A stretch of 64,000 nucleotides of DNA from Brevibacillus dissolubilis. GTDB lineage: Bacteria > Bacillota > Bacilli > Brevibacillales > Brevibacillaceae. Both the position numbers and the translations under genes were made by a program. Location: contig NZ_VCNA01000001.1 in assembly GCF_006170445.1 (NCBI RefSeq), forward strand, positions 310,001 through 374,000. Reading direction: 5' to 3'. Below, piece by piece: positions 62,321-64,000 of the stretch; position 1 is the stretch's first letter; each line of letters starts with the position of its first letter. Under the pieces are notes generated by a model. The model saw only the letters and a list, made by a program, of their open reading frames with translations, was not told where the DNA came from and made no database searches.

Positions 62321-64000
62321 TCAGTTAAACTTTTCTACCTTTTTTTGCAAACGTTCGATTCTCTTTTCGTGAGCTTGTTGCTCGGACTTGAGCTTACTAC
62401 GCAACATCCCTGCTTTTTTCTTCCAAATATCAAACGCGTGCACGGAATAATGCAGTGCTTTTTCATAATCCTTGACGTGATGCTCATACAGTTTAGCAAC
62501 TTCGATCAATACATCTTCGGGAATCAACAGAGAGTCCTGTTCATTCAGGTAGGCTTCCCAGGTGGCCAAGGCTTTGTCATTGGCTTTTTGCTTTTTATAG
62601 AGATGTCCAATGGCGATCATCGCTTTTCCCCGCACGGCACTTGGGATGCTTTTTCTGTTGGAGATCGACTGGTATCGAAGAAGTGCTGCATCTACCTGAC
62701 CTACTGCTTCGTACCATCTGGCAATCTCGTACTGTTCCTGTGGGGATGTGAGAAGGCTTTGATTCATACGAGTGGACGCCATGGAGTCGCTTATATCAGA
62801 AGTAGAATTCTCACCTGTATGATCATTTGTATACATGTCTGTAGCAACATTGGCAAACACACTTGTTAAACCAGTCAGATTCTCGTCAGTGACGGTTCGG
62901 CCTAACGAATGCTCCGCTGACTGAGTCTGCTCTTCATTGGTCTCCAGCAGCAACTTGGACATATGAATGTACAACGTAATCAACGACAGGACGTCCATCT
63001 CATTATGATGCAAGACACCCTGAATGATCTCGGGGTCCTTTTCTCTCAGGTAGTCAAAATAAAGCTCTGGCGCCATATAGCCGGGAACATCGTTGGTACG
63101 GTGCACACCGAGCTTTTCTTGTTCAATGATGAACATACGGCAGGATGGCAATTCGTTTTTCCATAGACGTCTGGCTCCATGCAACAGGTCATAGTGACCA
63201 AACGCCGGAAGTTGGGGAACCAAGTCACGGACAAGCGTGTGTCTCGTTTTCACCTGTGGCCAATCGAAGGCTTTTCCGTTGTACGTAACGAGATGGGTCA
63301 AATCCCTGGCATCGTTGAGAAAAGAGTTGTACAGCGGAACTTCTGCATGCGGGGCAGCCAAGTAATGCTGACGAACGACCACACTGTCCCCCTCGAAGCG
63401 GCAATACCCCAGTAGGAAGATGGTATTCCCCGTACCACCATGCAATCCGGTCGTTTCTGTATCAAAGAATAACAGCTTCTCAAGCGTATCCCGCGTACTG
63501 GCAAGGGGGTGGGTGTGTTCAGCCCTCTCCCATGCTTCCAGTACTTCGTAGATTTGCTCAAAACGATAATTTCCGTGCTGGTGTGTGATCGGATAACGAA
63601 CCTCACGCACCATGATATATTCATCGTCGAGGATGTAGGGAGAAGCTTGAAGATTATTCCACTTATCGATATACGGGATATGGATATCGGTGGCGGTAGC
63701 GGACGCAGGGTCTGTTGCAGGTTGAGGAGGGTACTGCTGTTCGATTCGTGATTCTACGTTCTGCTGCTCGGGTGACATCGCTAGCTGCTGCGCTGATGAT
63801 ATTACCGTCTGTTGCTCTACTGGTTTCACTAGCTGTTGCTCTACTAATCTCGATGTCTGAAACTCTGCTGATTTCACTGTCTCTTCCTCTTCAAACAGCT
63901 CAAAGTTCAACTGTGATTCAACAGATGATTCTTCTACATCAATCAAAGTTAACGAGATTCCCTCTTTATCTGTTACAGTTGACGTGACAGTCTTAGAAAT
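62321..64000 (-). CDS. YprB-like DnaQ-fold exonuclease with TPR tail (partial at right edge)
   Basis: The protein has a ribonuclease H-like exonuclease domain: LLFFDTETTGLHGGTGNTIFLLGY (DEDD motif I), LVTYNGKAFDWPQVKTRH and VLHHNEMDVLSL (motif III region). The C-terminal half has TPR-like helices (SPQEQYEIARWYEAVGQVDAALLRYQSI, LYKKQKANDKALATWEAYLN). A Gln/Glu-rich ~95-residue N-terminal stretch precedes the fold, unlike B. subtilis YprB (~413 residues). A TTG at 63946 is possible, but no good site precedes it and the frame stays open to 64000. The true start is therefore probably outside the window. In B. subtilis yprB is next to the helicase gene yprA; that neighbour is not visible here. Confidence 0.8.
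   Translation of the reverse strand: MSKTVTSTVTDKEGISLTLIDVEESSVESQLNFELFEEEETVKSAEFQTSRLVEQQLVKPVEQQTVISSAQQLAMSPEQQNVESRIEQQYPPQPATDPASATATDIHIPYIDKWNNLQASPYILDDEYIMVREVRYPITHQHGNYRFEQIYEVLEAWERAEHTHPLASTRDTLEKLLFFDTETTGLHGGTGNTIFLLGYCRFEGDSVVVRQHYLAAPHAEVPLYNSFLNDARDLTHLVTYNGKAFDWPQVKTRHTLVRDLVPQLPAFGHYDLLHGARRLWKNELPSCRMFIIEQEKLGVHRTNDVPGYMAPELYFDYLREKDPEIIQGVLHHNEMDVLSLITLYIHMSKLLLETNEEQTQSAEHSLGRTVTDENLTGLTSVFANVATDMYTNDHTGENSTSDISDSMASTRMNQSLLTSPQEQYEIARWYEAVGQVDAALLRYQSISNRKSIPSAVRGKAMIAIGHLYKKQKANDKALATWEAYLNEQDSLLIPEDVLIEVAKLYEHHVKDYEKALHYSVHAFDIWKKKAGMLRSKLKSEQQAHEKRIERLQKKVEKFN

Overview
The window looks like chromosomal DNA of a Bacillota member (Bacillales grade, roughly 50% G+C). 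Support comes from strong AGGAGG-type ribosome sites, frequent TTG/GTG starts, near-consensus CcpA cre sites, a GlpP antiterminator with its leader terminators, HelD, a YprB-like nuclease, a zinc-type S14, an isolated fliK and a ComB phosphatase. The family mix would fit Tumebacillus/Alicyclobacillaceae or Brevibacillus relatives, but that placement is inference. No rRNA, tRNA, CRISPR array, prophage or transposase gene was found.

Layout. 0-5.5 kb: a truncated GNAT protein, an HNH nuclease with a very long disordered linker, a broken methyltransferase, a lipoprotein and fliK. 5.9-10.9 kb: the glycerol regulon glpP, glpF, glpK, glpD with two attenuator-type leaders and a cre site. 11-14.8 kb: the fructose operon fruR-fruK-fruA with cre and repeated operator-like sites. 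15.3-17.1 kb: an HxlR regulator divergent from an MFS exporter. 17.2-20.5 kb: a molybdopterin oxidoreductase with fdhD. 20.6-24 kb: helD and comB, the latter behind a leader that looks like an attenuator. 24-30.4 kb: a 1903-residue secreted RHS polymorphic toxin with a GIY-YIG-like tip and an Imm26-type immunity gene. 30.7-39 kb: a cold-shock gene behind a long hairpin, a GNAT enzyme, DUF5995, LOG, a decayed glycyl-radical enzyme, a P450, two tandem small secreted peptides and an acetamidase/formamidase. 39-46.6 kb: hrpB, DUF4230, MFS and a flavin monooxygenase. 46.8-47.7 kb: an A+T-rich pair made of a secreted bacteriocin-like protein and a 32-residue membrane peptide. 47.8-50 kb: kbl-tdh threonine degradation. 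50-55.3 kb: hypotheticals, an MFS transporter, an orphan rpsN, and a two-component pair whose kinase has lost its sensor half. 55.4-60.8 kb: the gluconate set gntP, gntK, an RpiR-type regulator and gnd. 61-64 kb: an MFS transporter and a YprB-like exonuclease that runs off the right edge.

How it works together. The carbohydrate blocks share one logic: a specific regulator (GlpP, FruR, RpiR-type GntR) combined with CcpA repression through cre boxes next to the promoters. Between these blocks lie competition genes (RHS toxin/immunity, bacteriocin-like pair, small secreted peptides) and several decaying genes.

The most unusual signal is a family of five 84-97 bp palindromic elements (5.7, 14.8, 15.2, 32.3 and 32.8 kb). 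They share an almost invariant internal core but have different outer stems that stay complementary. Four of the five form two inverted pairs, each enclosing a gene-free segment of about 0.3-0.4 kb.
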